Of a DNA stretch of 64,000 nt, positions 45,174 to 55,436 are shown in pieces. Below the pieces are notes generated by a model. The model was given only the letters and a program-made list of their open reading frames with translations, searched no databases and was not told the origin of the DNA. The DNA is taken from NCBI GenBank assembly GCA_016235815.1, contig JACRIM010000046.1:23856-87855 (forward strand). The letters are read 5' to 3'. The stretch comes from Planctomycetota bacterium (GTDB lineage: Bacteria > Planctomycetota > Phycisphaerae > UBA1845 > UTPLA1). Numbering within the stretch: position 1 is the first letter of the stretch; every line of letters begins with the position of its first letter. Made by a program: the position numbers and the translations under genes.

Positions 45174-46520
45174 ATGAACACGTCGTGCCGACTGTTACTC
45201 AGCGTCCTATGTCTGTTGCTTGCTTTCTCGGTCGCGGCAACCGCTCTGGCGCAGCCAGACTGCTCAAACGGTATCCATGGTCGTTTTCTGTTCCCCGGTC
45301 CAACGACGGGTGGCTGGGAGAACCTCATCTTCACTTATGATCTTTCAACGAAGCAGCGGACGGTTTTCGGGAACCCGTTTCCTTCTCGTGTTCAGGCGCT
45401 GAGCTTGGGCCAAGACGGGTACTTGTATGCAGCGCTGGTTGGCGGGACCCAAGTCTATGTTTTGAATCGGCACACGGGCGACGTCGTCCGCACGTTGCCG
45501 ATCTCCACTCCTCATCCCTACGGTATCATTCAAAAACCTAATGGCAACCTTCTTGAAGCTGAGCAGTACGAGCCGAGTGCCGTGAGTAGTATCAAAGAAT
45601 ACGGCCCGAATGGAGCGTTTCTTGGTACATGGGCTGGAAACCTGGAGGTTGTTCGCAGCCTTGTCCTGTCTCCCCAGAACACAGTGTATTTTCTTGTCGG
45701 GTCCCCAAATTCGTCGGGTAACAAGTTGGTTGAGTACGACTTGAGTGGCACTCACATCCGCGACGTGATTGCCAGCGCCGATTCGATGGATTGCTTCGCG
45801 TTCACCAGTCCGCAGGAGGTGTTAGTTACACATCGGAGTTCACACTGCATCAAGCGACACGACGTGTCCACGACGCCAGCAACGCTTTTGTCTGATTTCA
45901 AGTGCGACGGATCGAAGATCGGTCCCTCGTTGATCTGCCTGCACCCGCTGACTGGAGCCGTGTTTACTACACACCACACGAGTGGTTCAATCTGGGCGTG
46001 GGATGCTTTGGGGAACCCCCTTTTTGACGGTCAGCCTCTGGATGATTACTCGGACTTTCTCTATCTTGGAAACTCTCCATTGATAATCGCTGAAGATTGC
46101 AACAACAACGGCCTTGAGGACCGCTGCGAGATCGAATCGGGGCAGGCATCGGATTGCAACGGCAATCTTGTCCCCGATACCTGCGACATTGTTTCAGGGC
46201 GAAGCGCGGACTGCGATGGTAACCACGTCCCCGACGAGTGCCAGCCGGATATTGACAGCGACGGCAAAATCGATTCTTGCGACAACTGCCCTACCGTAGC
46301 TAACCCCGACCAAGCCGACTGCGATGGCGATGGCCAGGGCGACGTATGCGACGCCGATGACGACAATGACGGCGTGGCTGATGTCAGCGACGCCTGTCCC
46401 TGCAACAAGCCCGGCCTCGCTGTCGATTGCGCCGGCCGCCCGCTCCGCGATTGCAACGGTGACTGCAACGTCGATGGCCTCGATCTTCAATGCATCGTTG
46501 CGGAATTGCTTGCTCAATGA
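45174..46520 (+). CDS. Secreted beta-propeller-like protein with thrombospondin-3/dockerin-like tail
   Basis: 448 residues from ATG 45174, with GGAGGAA 5 nt upstream. The signal peptide is LLLSVLCLLLAFSVAATALA. The body (about 30-290) looks like an NHL/SMP-type propeller (LSLGQDGYLYAALVGGTQ, LNRHTGDVVRTLP). The tail (about 300-448) is a run of calcium-binding Asp/Asn/Cys repeats: DCNNNGLEDRCEIESG, DCDGNHVPDECQPDIDSDG, DCDGDGQGDVCDADDDNDG, ending with a dockerin-like DCNGDCNVDGLDLQCIV. It is divergent from the ECF sigma gene by 146 nt. Confidence 0.82.
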   Translation: MNTSCRLLLSVLCLLLAFSVAATALAQPDCSNGIHGRFLFPGPTTGGWENLIFTYDLSTKQRTVFGNPFPSRVQALSLGQDGYLYAALVGGTQVYVLNRHTGDVVRTLPISTPHPYGIIQKPNGNLLEAEQYEPSAVSSIKEYGPNGAFLGTWAGNLEVVRSLVLSPQNTVYFLVGSPNSSGNKLVEYDLSGTHIRDVIASADSMDCFAFTSPQEVLVTHRSSHCIKRHDVSTTPATLLSDFKCDGSKIGPSLICLHPLTGAVFTTHHTSGSIWAWDALGNPLFDGQPLDDYSDFLYLGNSPLIIAEDCNNNGLEDRCEIESGQASDCNGNLVPDTCDIVSGRSADCDGNHVPDECQPDIDSDGKIDSCDNCPTVANPDQADCDGDGQGDVCDADDDNDGVADVSDACPCNKPGLAVDCAGRPLRDCNGDCNVDGLDLQCIVAELLAQ

Positions 46521-46553
46521 CCGACCGACGCCCCTCTCGGGCCAAGCTATTCA

Positions 46554-46592
46554 GCGGCGCGCCGCGTTCCACGCGGCGTGCCGCTTTTCTTT
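46554..46592 (+). terminator. Rho-independent terminator after the secreted TSP3 gene
   Basis: A 14-bp stem with one G-T pair (46554-46567 with 46571-46584), a TCC loop, and a TTTTCTTT tail. It lies 34 nt after the stop codon. Confidence 0.9.
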
Positions 46593-46603
46593 CCAAGAGC
46601 AGA

Positions 46604-46630
46604 CACACCGGTTGAAAACCGGTGCCACAA
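46604..46630 (-). repeat. Single inverted copy of the 28-bp palindromic repeat
   Basis: Reverse-strand copy of the family flanking rplL, with the palindrome CACCGGTTTTCAACCGGTG and the same GTGGCACC lead. It lies at the 3' end of addA. Confidence 0.85.
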
Positions 46631-46632
46631 AC

Positions 46633-49600
46633 TTACGTCTCGACAACTTCACGCGCTGAAAGAAACGCCAACCACCGCCGCTTCACCGGCTTCCCCCACG
46701 CCGCCTCCACCGCCCGCGCATAAATCTGCACCTGCCCGCGATACTCATCGGCCCGAGCCTGCACGGCGTCACCGCGCACGTTATCCGTCTTGTAATCCAG
46801 AATCTCCCACCCCTCGCCCGCGTCAAACAGACAATCAATCATGCCGCGAACCAGCATCACATCGCTCGCGTCGCGCGGCGTTGCCTGCGGGTCGTAGCGC
46901 GTCGGCTCCACGCCAATCACGAACGGCCACTCGCGTTTGACCTTTGCCGACGCTCGCACGCGCCTTCCCAACTCGCTGACGAAAAACCACGCGATGGCCG
47001 GCACATCGATCCGCCCCGCTTCATCGTCGGAAAGAACGCCGGACGCCACACACGCCGCAAGCTGCCCACGAAGATCGCCCTCGTCGCACGGCCGAGCCAG
47101 GTCAACGCGCTGCAGGAATTCATGCGTCCACGTCCCAACTTGATTCGGCGCAACCTCCACCGATACAAACGACGGCTTGGCGAATCCGCCCGCCCCAAAG
47201 GTGGGACCGATAGCCCCGGTCGGCTCGTCCTCGTCCGCCATTGCGTTCCAGCGCCGCTTAAGCACGCTCGCCGCCGCAACCGACGGCACGCGCGTCAAAC
47301 GCTCCGCGGCGTAGGGCGTGAACAGTCGCCGCTCAATCGTCCGGATGACCGACACGTCCGCCTCGGCCGTCGCATCCCCGACGCGTTCCAACGCCGCAAA
47401 CGCCGCCTTAAGCCGAACATGATCGGCCGTCTCCACCGGCTCAGCCGACCAAGCACGCATCTCATCGTGTGAACGCGTCGTGACTGCAAACAACGTCTCC
47501 GCTTCCGGTTCTTTGTTCACCGCGACCAATGAAGCGGCCTGACTGCACACCGCCGGAATCATCCAATCCAACACGCTCTGCGCCGACTGCCGCTCAAACA
47601 GCGGCAACGGCCCGGTGTGCCCGGCCCACTGCTTCAATGCCGTATCCACGTCGTCAATCTTCCCGGTGCCGACGAGTACCAGCCGCTCGCGTGCCCGTGT
47701 CAGCGCGACATAAAGCACACGCAACTCCTCCGCCAGCGACTCCCTCTTCACGGCCTGCGACACAATGCGATGCGGCAGCGTCGGCCACGTAATCCGCCGC
47801 TCCAGATCGACGGCGCTCATCGCCAGCCCCAACTCCCGGTCGAACAGAATGTTGCCCTGCGCATCGGCAAAGTTGAATCGCTTGCCGAGTTCGCAAACAA
47901 ACACAACGGGAAACTCCAGCCCCTTGCTGCGGTGAATCGTCATCACTCGCACGGCATCGCCCGCCGCTGACGATGCTTGGCCCGGCTCGAGGTCGCGCTC
48001 GTTCTGCCGAAGCGCGTCAATGAACCGAAGAAACCGATTCAGCCCCTGCCGATTGAACGCTCCGAACTGCCGGGCGTATTCATGCAGGCGAAGCAGATTC
48101 GCCCGACGCTGCGGTCCGTCACGCAGCGCGGCGACATGAGCGAGATAGCCGGTCGACTCGTAAATCTCCCACAGCACATCCGCCAGCGGGCGCCGTCGAA
48201 TGCGCCGCCGCCACTCATCGAGGCGTTCCAAAATCGCAAAGACCCGATCGCGCAGCGATGCATCCGACCCGTTCACGGCATAGTGCGACACGGCCTCATG
48301 AAACGGCGTGGATGTGTCCAACCCGCGCGCTGCAATGCGAATGGACGCAAGTTCATCATCGCCAAGCGGCTCGCCCATCAGCGGCGAGCGCAAAAGCCCC
48401 GCAAGCGGAATGTCCTGCTGCCGATTATCGAGCAGCGCAAGCAATCCGAGGATATCGATGATCTCAAGATGATCGAACATCCCCCCCGCCGCATCGGCAT
48501 AGACCGGGATACCCCGTCGATTCAGTGTTCGGATAAACAACCCAGCCCGCGGCTGCATCGAGCGCAGAAGGATCACAATATCACTGTACGGCACACCACC
48601 CGCGACGATCGCCGCAATCCGATCCGCCGTCAGAAACGCCTCGCGCTCGATCTGCTCCCAATCCATCGCGTCGGCCTCGTTCGATTCTTGCTCATCCGCA
48701 TCACTCCCCCGCGACGCCGCCTCAAGGATATGCAGTTCGACCGGCGGGAAAGCCCTTCCCTCCGGCTTGCCGCGCGTCGCGCGAAGCCGGGCATGTTCGT
48801 CATAGGCGATGTTCCCAAGATCGACCGCCATAAGCCGCTCGAAGATCACATTCGCCGAGTCGATCACGCCGGGGCGACTGCGGAAGTTCTCCAGCAAATC
48901 AATGCGGATCGTCCGCGCGTCGTCCGCAGCCGATTCGTGCATCGGCGCCTCGCTCAGTCGGCGAAGAAAAATCTCCGGCTCAGCAAGTCGGAACCGATAA
49001 ATGCTCTGCTTCACATCGCCGACCGTAAAGAGATTCGACGCCCGCGTCTCAGCCTCACGGCTTACGCGCTGCAAGATCTCCGCCTGCACCGGGTTGATGT
49101 CCTGATATTCATCCACCAGCACGAAGCGATACTGGTCGCGCAGCCGTGCAGCCACACCGTTGGACTCATCGCACAACAAGTCCAGCGTCTTCCGCTCGAG
49201 ATCGGAGAAGTCGACGACGCCCAGTTCGCGCTTCGCCGCGTCGTACTCCATCGCGATCGCTTCGACCAGCCGCAGAAACGCGCGAAGATGCGGCTGCGTT
49301 CGAATTATTCCATCGGCGACCGACGCCGACCGAAACGTGCCATACGTACCCTGCAATCGCCGCTTTAGTAACGTGTCGCGGGCAGTCTTGGCGTGTTCCT
49401 GTGATCGGGAAAACGCCGGCGGCATCTCCTTGTTGCGCTCCTTCGGCGGAATCTTCCCAAACTCCCACGCCTGAATCCTCTCACAAAGTGCGTCCAGCGC
49501 CTTTGCAGTTTTGGCCTTGGCCAATTCGGCCAGCAATTCCTCCACCGCATTGCGATAACTGCCCAGGCACACCCGAAACGGCTCGGTAAACGGAAACACT

Positions 49601-50325
49601 TCGCCATCAAGCGCGGCAAGATACCCATCGAGCGTCCCGATCTGTTGCTCCAATTCGCCTCGAAGCCCCTCCCGGAATCGCTTCAGCCAGAACACCGGCA
49701 CATCGCCGTTCGTCGTGGTCAACCGCTCCGCACACGCTTGCACCCACCGATCACGGTCGATCACCGACGCGAGAAACGCGTGCAACTCCAACGCCGCGTC
49801 CAACAGCCGATCCTCGCTCGTTCCCGCATAGTGCGCGAGCAAGTCAAGCATCGCCTCCGCCTCTGCGCCGTCCTCCCCCGTCAATCGATTGAGCACTGTC
49901 GTCGCCGTCTCGCGCCGGAGAATCTCCGCATCATGGGCATCCATGACCGGTGCCTGCGGGTCAAGGTCCGCCGCCGCAAAATACCGATTCAGCACGCGCC
50001 GGCAAAACGAGTGCAATGTGGAGATCGTTGCCGTGTCCAGCAGGGCAATCTGCTCCTGCAACCACCGCTCCCCGGGTGACGCTGCCAGTCGCGCCCGAAG
50101 CGTCTTCTCAATTCGTTCGCGCATCTCCATCGCCGAGGCGTCGGTAAACGTCACCACCAACAGCGACTCCACCCCACACGGCGGAACCTGATCCGCCACA
50201 AGGTGCGCGCACCGCTCCGCCAGCACGGCCGTCTTGCCGCTCCCCGCGCCGGCCGAAACGACCACGCTTTGCCCTACCGCGTGGATCGCAGCATGTTGTG
50301 CAGGTGTGGGCGCAAACTCAGCCAT
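46633..50325 (-). CDS. addA: AddA-type helicase-nuclease subunit
   Basis: 1230 residues, UvrD-like superfamily 1 helicase. Walker A is SAGAGSGKT (24-32), Walker B VLVDEYQDINPVQ, later motifs RSKGLEFPVVFV and LYVALTRARERLVL. The C-terminal RecB-type nuclease is seen in MIDCLFDAGEGWEILDYKTD and the following QVQIYARAV. AddAB resects double-strand breaks to load RecA. ATG 50325 overlaps the addB stop by 8 nt, so the two are coupled, with addB first. Confidence 0.93.
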   Translation of the reverse strand: MAEFAPTPAQHAAIHAVGQSVVVSAGAGSGKTAVLAERCAHLVADQVPPCGVESLLVVTFTDASAMEMRERIEKTLRARLAASPGERWLQEQIALLDTATISTLHSFCRRVLNRYFAAADLDPQAPVMDAHDAEILRRETATTVLNRLTGEDGAEAEAMLDLLAHYAGTSEDRLLDAALELHAFLASVIDRDRWVQACAERLTTTNGDVPVFWLKRFREGLRGELEQQIGTLDGYLAALDGEVFPFTEPFRVCLGSYRNAVEELLAELAKAKTAKALDALCERIQAWEFGKIPPKERNKEMPPAFSRSQEHAKTARDTLLKRRLQGTYGTFRSASVADGIIRTQPHLRAFLRLVEAIAMEYDAAKRELGVVDFSDLERKTLDLLCDESNGVAARLRDQYRFVLVDEYQDINPVQAEILQRVSREAETRASNLFTVGDVKQSIYRFRLAEPEIFLRRLSEAPMHESAADDARTIRIDLLENFRSRPGVIDSANVIFERLMAVDLGNIAYDEHARLRATRGKPEGRAFPPVELHILEAASRGSDADEQESNEADAMDWEQIEREAFLTADRIAAIVAGGVPYSDIVILLRSMQPRAGLFIRTLNRRGIPVYADAAGGMFDHLEIIDILGLLALLDNRQQDIPLAGLLRSPLMGEPLGDDELASIRIAARGLDTSTPFHEAVSHYAVNGSDASLRDRVFAILERLDEWRRRIRRRPLADVLWEIYESTGYLAHVAALRDGPQRRANLLRLHEYARQFGAFNRQGLNRFLRFIDALRQNERDLEPGQASSAAGDAVRVMTIHRSKGLEFPVVFVCELGKRFNFADAQGNILFDRELGLAMSAVDLERRITWPTLPHRIVSQAVKRESLAEELRVLYVALTRARERLVLVGTGKIDDVDTALKQWAGHTGPLPLFERQSAQSVLDWMIPAVCSQAASLVAVNKEPEAETLFAVTTRSHDEMRAWSAEPVETADHVRLKAAFAALERVGDATAEADVSVIRTIERRLFTPYAAERLTRVPSVAAASVLKRRWNAMADEDEPTGAIGPTFGAGGFAKPSFVSVEVAPNQVGTWTHEFLQRVDLARPCDEGDLRGQLAACVASGVLSDDEAGRIDVPAIAWFFVSELGRRVRASAKVKREWPFVIGVEPTRYDPQATPRDASDVMLVRGMIDCLFDAGEGWEILDYKTDNVRGDAVQARADEYRGQVQIYARAVEAAWGKPVKRRWLAFLSAREVVET

Positions 50326-53300
50326 TGCCCCCCCCTTGCGTCATCCGCTTGATCGCCTCGGGCCGCGACAACTCCGCGAGCATGTTCGTCTGTTTCGCCG
50401 AATAGTCGTACCGACACACGCCGCGATACACGCAATGGGTGCATGGCAACTCCCGACCCAGCCTCGCCGGCCGCACATGGACGTCACCGTCGATCCAGGA
50501 ATCCGCCAATTCCCCCAGTTTGCCGTGAACATAGTCAAGCAACTTCGGAAGCTGATCACCCTTGACGGCATCGGTTGTTTTCTCGTTTCCAAGACTGCCG
50601 TCATCCTTTTTGCGAAACACATTAAAGGTCTGGTTCTGACCTTCCCCAAACTCCGAGACGAGCAAACCCATCGCATCGAAATCGACGATTCCCCGCGGTC
50701 GAAAGGCCTTCGCTGGATCAGGCAAATCCTCTGCGGCTGCAATCGGATCACCGACTGACTCCAACCCGCCCAGCAGCGGCAGAAAAAACGCGCCCCCCGG
50801 CTTAATCGCTGCGCCGTCCGCCGTCTTCACATGGTTGCGTAGCACAAGAAGATAGCTCAACAATTGCAGCGCCAGCCCGTGATACACGCGGTCCAACTTC
50901 AGCCGCGAACCCGACGACCGCTTGTAATCAAACACCACGGCCACCTGCCCGCCCTGCACGAGATCAACCCGATCCACGCGCCCGCGCAGCAGCACCTTCC
51001 GCCCCTTCGGCGTCGCAATCTCCAGCGCCGGTAACGCTCCCTCGCCGTCAAGACCGAACGCCATCTCCGTCCGCCATGGCCGCAGACGCGTGCGTCCCAG
51101 CAACGCCTTCGCCCCGCGCACGGCTGGCGGCAATTCCACGCCACCGCGCCAAAGCGCCAATCGTTTCTCACGCTCCTCCATGCGAACCTGCTCGGCATAT
51201 TCCGGCACGGCCGACTTGCACAGCCGATCAAGATTCGCGGCGATCTCCTCCACCGGAATCTCCGTCAGTGGCCGTCCCGTCTCGATCAGCTCGTTGACAA
51301 ACTGCTCCAACACACGGTGATACACCTTGCCCATGTCCATCGCGGCGATGTCATGCGTGTGTCGCTCCTGCAGCGAAAGCCCGCGCGCCGCAAAGTGTCG
51401 GAACGGGCACTCGGCATACTGCTCCATCGCCGTAACGCTCGTGCGATAGGGCGACCGCCACAATGCCGACGCAGTCTCCTTCGACAACATCCCCTGCGAC
51501 CGATCCATCAATATGCCAAGCGATGCCTTCAGCGCGCGTGCGATGCGATCGTTCGAGCGGCCCCACTCATAAGCCGCTGCCCACGCCGCACTTTGTTCAT
51601 TACCTTCGGCGCGTTGGCACCGCTCCCGTGCCCACGCCGTAACCCCGGCCACCAGCTCGCCCTCCGTGCCGACATTCCGCGCATCGCCCTCGGCAATTAC
51701 TTCCTCTGCGATATCCGGAAGCGCGCTTCGAACATGCCCCCAATACGGCGAAGGCCCCAGTTCCCGCCCGCGCTCGTCGGCTGTTGGATAGCTCACCCAA
51801 AGAAACTCACTCGGCCGCGTCAACGCGATGTACGCCAGCATCCGCTCGTCGAGCAACCGGCCCTTACGAGTCCGCGTCAGCTTTACGCCGCCAGCCTCCA
51901 GCCACCCGCGCTCTTCGTCGGCAAGGATCGTGTCTTCACTGACACTCGCCGGAAACTGCCCAGCCCCGAAACCAATCACCAGCACCGCCTTCACCGGCGG
52001 ATGCCTGCTTCGCTCAATGGAACTGACCAGCACCTGATCGAGCGTCGAGGGCACAAGTCCCAGCGAAAGCTGCGACAGCCCCGACTCCAGCACCTCCCGA
52101 AACTGCCGCCGCGTCATGGCCTCATCACCCAACGCCGCCACCAACTCATCGAGCAATTTCACGAAGTCGTTCCAAACCGCCTGATGCTCGTCGGCCTCAT
52201 CCAGTTCGCCGCGGGCCGTCGCCTCATGGCACCACCGGCCCAATGCCGGAGTGACCTGCAACCGCTCCAACAGCGCAAACAGTCCGCTTGTCCATTCACG
52301 ACATGGCCGCTTCCCTTTCTGCACTTCGTCGCTCGGCCACCAGTCACCCAACTGTTCGCGCAACCTCGCACGCCCCGCCTCAATCTCCCCCAGTCGCGCA
52401 ACCGCCGCGCGCGACGGCCGCTTTTCATCCCCCATCCCCGGGAGCGGAAACCGCCACGGCTCATCCCACGTCGCCGCGGACACCAGTCCGTGCGCAAGTG
52501 CATAGTTCTCCATCGCATCGGCGAGATCGTCCGGCAATCCGCTCAACCCCGATTTGAACAATGCCGACATCGCACGGTCAATCCTCCCGTCGCTGTGCAA
52601 CGACAACGCGGCCCGAACAACCTGCACGAGCGGATGGTGATACGTCGGGCGCCGACGATCGATAAAGAACGGTATCCCCGAGGACTGCAGCGCGGCCGAA
52701 ATCAGGTCGTGATAAGGCTCAAGGTCACGCACGACGATGGCAATGTCACGATAGCGCAGCGGAGAATTGGCGCGAGTGACCAGGTCCTGCACCGCCCGGA
52801 CTGCCGCCGTCACTTCCGAGCGCCGATCCGGTGCCTGGACGAATCGAATCGTCGAGTTAGGCTCGCCCTCCGTCGTCGCCGCAAAACCGCTGCGCCGCGG
52901 AACGCTGAACAAATCCCGCTCCAGTGCATCCAGCATCGGCGCCGACGCAAATCGAGGGCGCGATGCGGCGTTCAAAAACACCGCCGGCTCGACCGTGACG
53001 CCCTCTTCGCGGAGCGACTCCGCCAACTCCGCCCACGTCCTCTCCGTCCTTGCAAAGAGCGACAATTCATCCGCCGCATGGCCCACCCGCGCCGGATCGA
53101 GCAGCAGCGCAATATCCACATGGCCGGCTACGCGCCCAAGTGCCAAGATCATCCGCGCCTGTTGCCGCGTGAATCCCGCGAAGCCATCGATCCACACCTC
53201 GGCCCCTTGCAACCACGGCGCATCCCCCATCCGCGCCCGCGACAAATCCAGCACGCCCTCAGGATCAACACGCTCCGAACCGAGATACTCCAAATAGGCG

Positions 53301-53800
53301 TGGTAGAGCAGCGATACATCATGCAGCCGCGCCGCCGCGGGGTGACCCTCCGACTCGGCACGGCCCGCCGCCTCCTGAAGCGACTCAATCGTGACGGCCT
53401 CCTGCATCAGCTCCGCCATGCTCAGACTGATCGCGTGAACGAACCCCGGCCGCTCCGCGACCTTCGCAAATTCGCGCAGCCTTCGATAATTTCGGGAGAT
53501 CAACAACCGCAACGCCATCTGCCGGCCATAAGGCGTCAGCGGCACCGGCGAAGGACCCGCCGCCTCGCTCAGGATGCGATGTGCAAGCCGGCGAAAACTA
53601 AGAACCTCACACCGGCCGAGCGTCCCCGCGCCCGACATGGCCAGCAGCGAACGCTCCATCTGCAGGCCGGCCTGCTCGGGAACAAGCAGAATCAACCGCG
53701 AACCTTCAACGAGGCTCTCCGCCAGCCGATCGCGAATCTGCGAAAGACACCGATGCGTCTTGCCGCTGCCCGCCCTGCCCGCGATAAGTCGTACGCCCAT
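50318..53800 (-). CDS. addB: AddB-type nuclease subunit with Fe-S cysteines
   Basis: 1160 residues from ATG 53800; the frame is open to 53887 without support. The N-terminus has Walker A AGRAGSGKTH. The C-terminal nuclease has VVFDYKRSSGS. The four iron-sulfur cysteines expected in AddB are visible: one in YAECPFRHFAARG and three in CTHCVYRGVC (Cx2Cx5C). This pattern separates it from RexB and RecC. Very long antisense ORFs over this gene are GC-driven shadows. Confidence 0.92.
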   Translation of the reverse strand: MGVRLIAGRAGSGKTHRCLSQIRDRLAESLVEGSRLILLVPEQAGLQMERSLLAMSGAGTLGRCEVLSFRRLAHRILSEAAGPSPVPLTPYGRQMALRLLISRNYRRLREFAKVAERPGFVHAISLSMAELMQEAVTIESLQEAAGRAESEGHPAAARLHDVSLLYHAYLEYLGSERVDPEGVLDLSRARMGDAPWLQGAEVWIDGFAGFTRQQARMILALGRVAGHVDIALLLDPARVGHAADELSLFARTERTWAELAESLREEGVTVEPAVFLNAASRPRFASAPMLDALERDLFSVPRRSGFAATTEGEPNSTIRFVQAPDRRSEVTAAVRAVQDLVTRANSPLRYRDIAIVVRDLEPYHDLISAALQSSGIPFFIDRRRPTYHHPLVQVVRAALSLHSDGRIDRAMSALFKSGLSGLPDDLADAMENYALAHGLVSAATWDEPWRFPLPGMGDEKRPSRAAVARLGEIEAGRARLREQLGDWWPSDEVQKGKRPCREWTSGLFALLERLQVTPALGRWCHEATARGELDEADEHQAVWNDFVKLLDELVAALGDEAMTRRQFREVLESGLSQLSLGLVPSTLDQVLVSSIERSRHPPVKAVLVIGFGAGQFPASVSEDTILADEERGWLEAGGVKLTRTRKGRLLDERMLAYIALTRPSEFLWVSYPTADERGRELGPSPYWGHVRSALPDIAEEVIAEGDARNVGTEGELVAGVTAWARERCQRAEGNEQSAAWAAAYEWGRSNDRIARALKASLGILMDRSQGMLSKETASALWRSPYRTSVTAMEQYAECPFRHFAARGLSLQERHTHDIAAMDMGKVYHRVLEQFVNELIETGRPLTEIPVEEIAANLDRLCKSAVPEYAEQVRMEEREKRLALWRGGVELPPAVRGAKALLGRTRLRPWRTEMAFGLDGEGALPALEIATPKGRKVLLRGRVDRVDLVQGGQVAVVFDYKRSSGSRLKLDRVYHGLALQLLSYLLVLRNHVKTADGAAIKPGGAFFLPLLGGLESVGDPIAAAEDLPDPAKAFRPRGIVDFDAMGLLVSEFGEGQNQTFNVFRKKDDGSLGNEKTTDAVKGDQLPKLLDYVHGKLGELADSWIDGDVHVRPARLGRELPCTHCVYRGVCRYDYSAKQTNMLAELSRPEAIKRMTQGGGNG

Positions 53801-53895
53801 GTGAAATTCCGCGAGGCCCGCGCGCCAGCGAGGGCTTCTACTCACCTGTCGCAAAGCCGCCTGCCTGCGCAGCGCGGCTCGTCGCATCGTCGCGG

Positions 53896-55410
53896 ATGGA
53901 CAAATCCGCGGCTCTACATAGAATCAGTCGTCCAGTGTACCAAAGGGCCTACGCCTTGCCCCTCGCTCAAACGACATTCGCCGGCCTCCGCGTTCCCGAC
54001 TGGCTTGCCTACTTTCTCCAATTCAAGAGCTACTTCCTGCTCTTCATCACCGCCGCATTATGCACGGCCATCGCCACCCCGCTCTACATCATCCTCGCCA
54101 AGCGCCTCGGATGGGTCGACACACCCGGCGGACGTAAGGCCCACGAACACGTCACGCCAACCATGGGCGGCCTCGTTATTTTCGCAACCGTTTTCGCCGG
54201 GGCCGTCGCCGCGCTGCAACTGAACAACCGCGTCGGCGAGATGCTCCGCTCCAGCAGCCCCATGATCTACGGCCTCATCGCCTGCACCGCCTGCATGACC
54301 CTGCTCGGCATGATCGACGACCGCAACCCCATCCGCCCGAAAGTGAAACTGATGGTGCAGTCCGTCGTCGCCATCGCGGCGGTCTCACTCGGCTTTCGCA
54401 TCGGGGCTGTCACGCTTCCATTCATGGAGTCCGTCGTGCTGCCAATGCCCGTCGGCGTCGTGCTTTCGCTCCTGTGGATCGTGGGAATCACCAACGCCAT
54501 CAACCTCACCGACGGGCTGGACGGCCTCGCCGCCGGCATCTGCTTCCTCGCGTCGGCCGTGAACGCCATCGTCGCTATCTGGCTCGGCAACTACTACATG
54601 GCGGTCATGATGGTGCTGCTCGCCGGCTCCCTGCTCGGCTTCCTTCGATGGAACTTCCACCCCGCCCGCGTCTTTCTCGGAGACACCGGCTCCCTCTCAT
54701 TGGGAATGTACCTCGCCCTTGCCTCGCTGGCCTCGGCGCAGAAGTCGCACACCGCCGTCATGATCCTCGCCCCGCTCTTCGCCCTCGGCTACCCCATCTT
54801 CGACACGCTCCTTGCCGTCGCACGTCGCATGGCCCGTGGACAACCCCTCTTCTCATCCGACCGCGACCACATCCACCATCGCCTGCTCGCACGCGGCGGC
54901 AGCCCTTCGTGGGCCACGGTACAAATCTATCTCGCCGCCATCGTCGTTGCCGTGCTTTGCATCGCGGCCATGACCTCAAATCACTTCGTCGTAGGGTTGA
55001 GCATCGTCGGCGCACTGGCCGTCGCCTACTTCAGCGCACGCGTCCTCGGCTACCTCGAATGGGGCGGCTGGACCGCCCGCTGGAGCGGCCGCGAAGAAAC
55101 ACGCCAACTCCACGTCGCAGCCCAACTCGCCCGTCTGCGAATCGCGAGTGCGAAGAACGATCAGGAATTGGTCGAAGCGTTGGCGACCATCGCTCCGGAG
55201 ATCGGATGTAACGAACTAATTCTCCATCGAAACGGAAGCGATCGACGATGGAAGCGCGAAGGCTCTGACGCGTCGGTAGCGGTATTACTGGAAATGCCCC
55301 TTACCGACGGCAACAATCTTCAATTTTTTCTCGTCGAGAATGCCACTCCCGAACAAAGGCAATTGCTCGAAGAGCTGGGTAATCTCGTTTCCGCGCCTAC
55401 GAATGAGTAG
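53896..55410 (+). CDS. WecA/TagO-like undecaprenyl-phosphate sugar-1-phosphate transferase
   Basis: Up to 504 residues with about eleven membrane segments. Motifs are GRKAHEHVTPTMGG, LLGMIDDRNPIRPK, ITNAINLTDGLDGLAAG, FLGDTGSLS and DRDHIHHRLL, typical of the polyprenyl-phosphate HexNAc-1-P transferase family that starts lipid-linked glycan synthesis. About 100 extra residues at the C-terminus are soluble. The start is uncertain: ATG 53896 lies in a hairpin (CGCGGAT at 53891-53897 with ATCCGCG at 53904-53910), and TTG 53956 follows AAAGGG by about 11 nt. Confidence 0.88.
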   Translation: MDKSAALHRISRPVYQRAYALPLAQTTFAGLRVPDWLAYFLQFKSYFLLFITAALCTAIATPLYIILAKRLGWVDTPGGRKAHEHVTPTMGGLVIFATVFAGAVAALQLNNRVGEMLRSSSPMIYGLIACTACMTLLGMIDDRNPIRPKVKLMVQSVVAIAAVSLGFRIGAVTLPFMESVVLPMPVGVVLSLLWIVGITNAINLTDGLDGLAAGICFLASAVNAIVAIWLGNYYMAVMMVLLAGSLLGFLRWNFHPARVFLGDTGSLSLGMYLALASLASAQKSHTAVMILAPLFALGYPIFDTLLAVARRMARGQPLFSSDRDHIHHRLLARGGSPSWATVQIYLAAIVVAVLCIAAMTSNHFVVGLSIVGALAVAYFSARVLGYLEWGGWTARWSGREETRQLHVAAQLARLRIASAKNDQELVEALATIAPEIGCNELILHRNGSDRRWKREGSDASVAVLLEMPLTDGNNLQFFLVENATPEQRQLLEELGNLVSAPTNE

Positions 55411-55436
55411 CTCGCTCGAACTTGGAGCCTGATTGT

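Noticed and set aside
51317..54223. 968-residue plus-strand ORF over addB
   Set aside because: It is antisense to a gene with full AddB motifs, is extremely rich in R, P and H, and is the usual shadow of GC-rich codon use.
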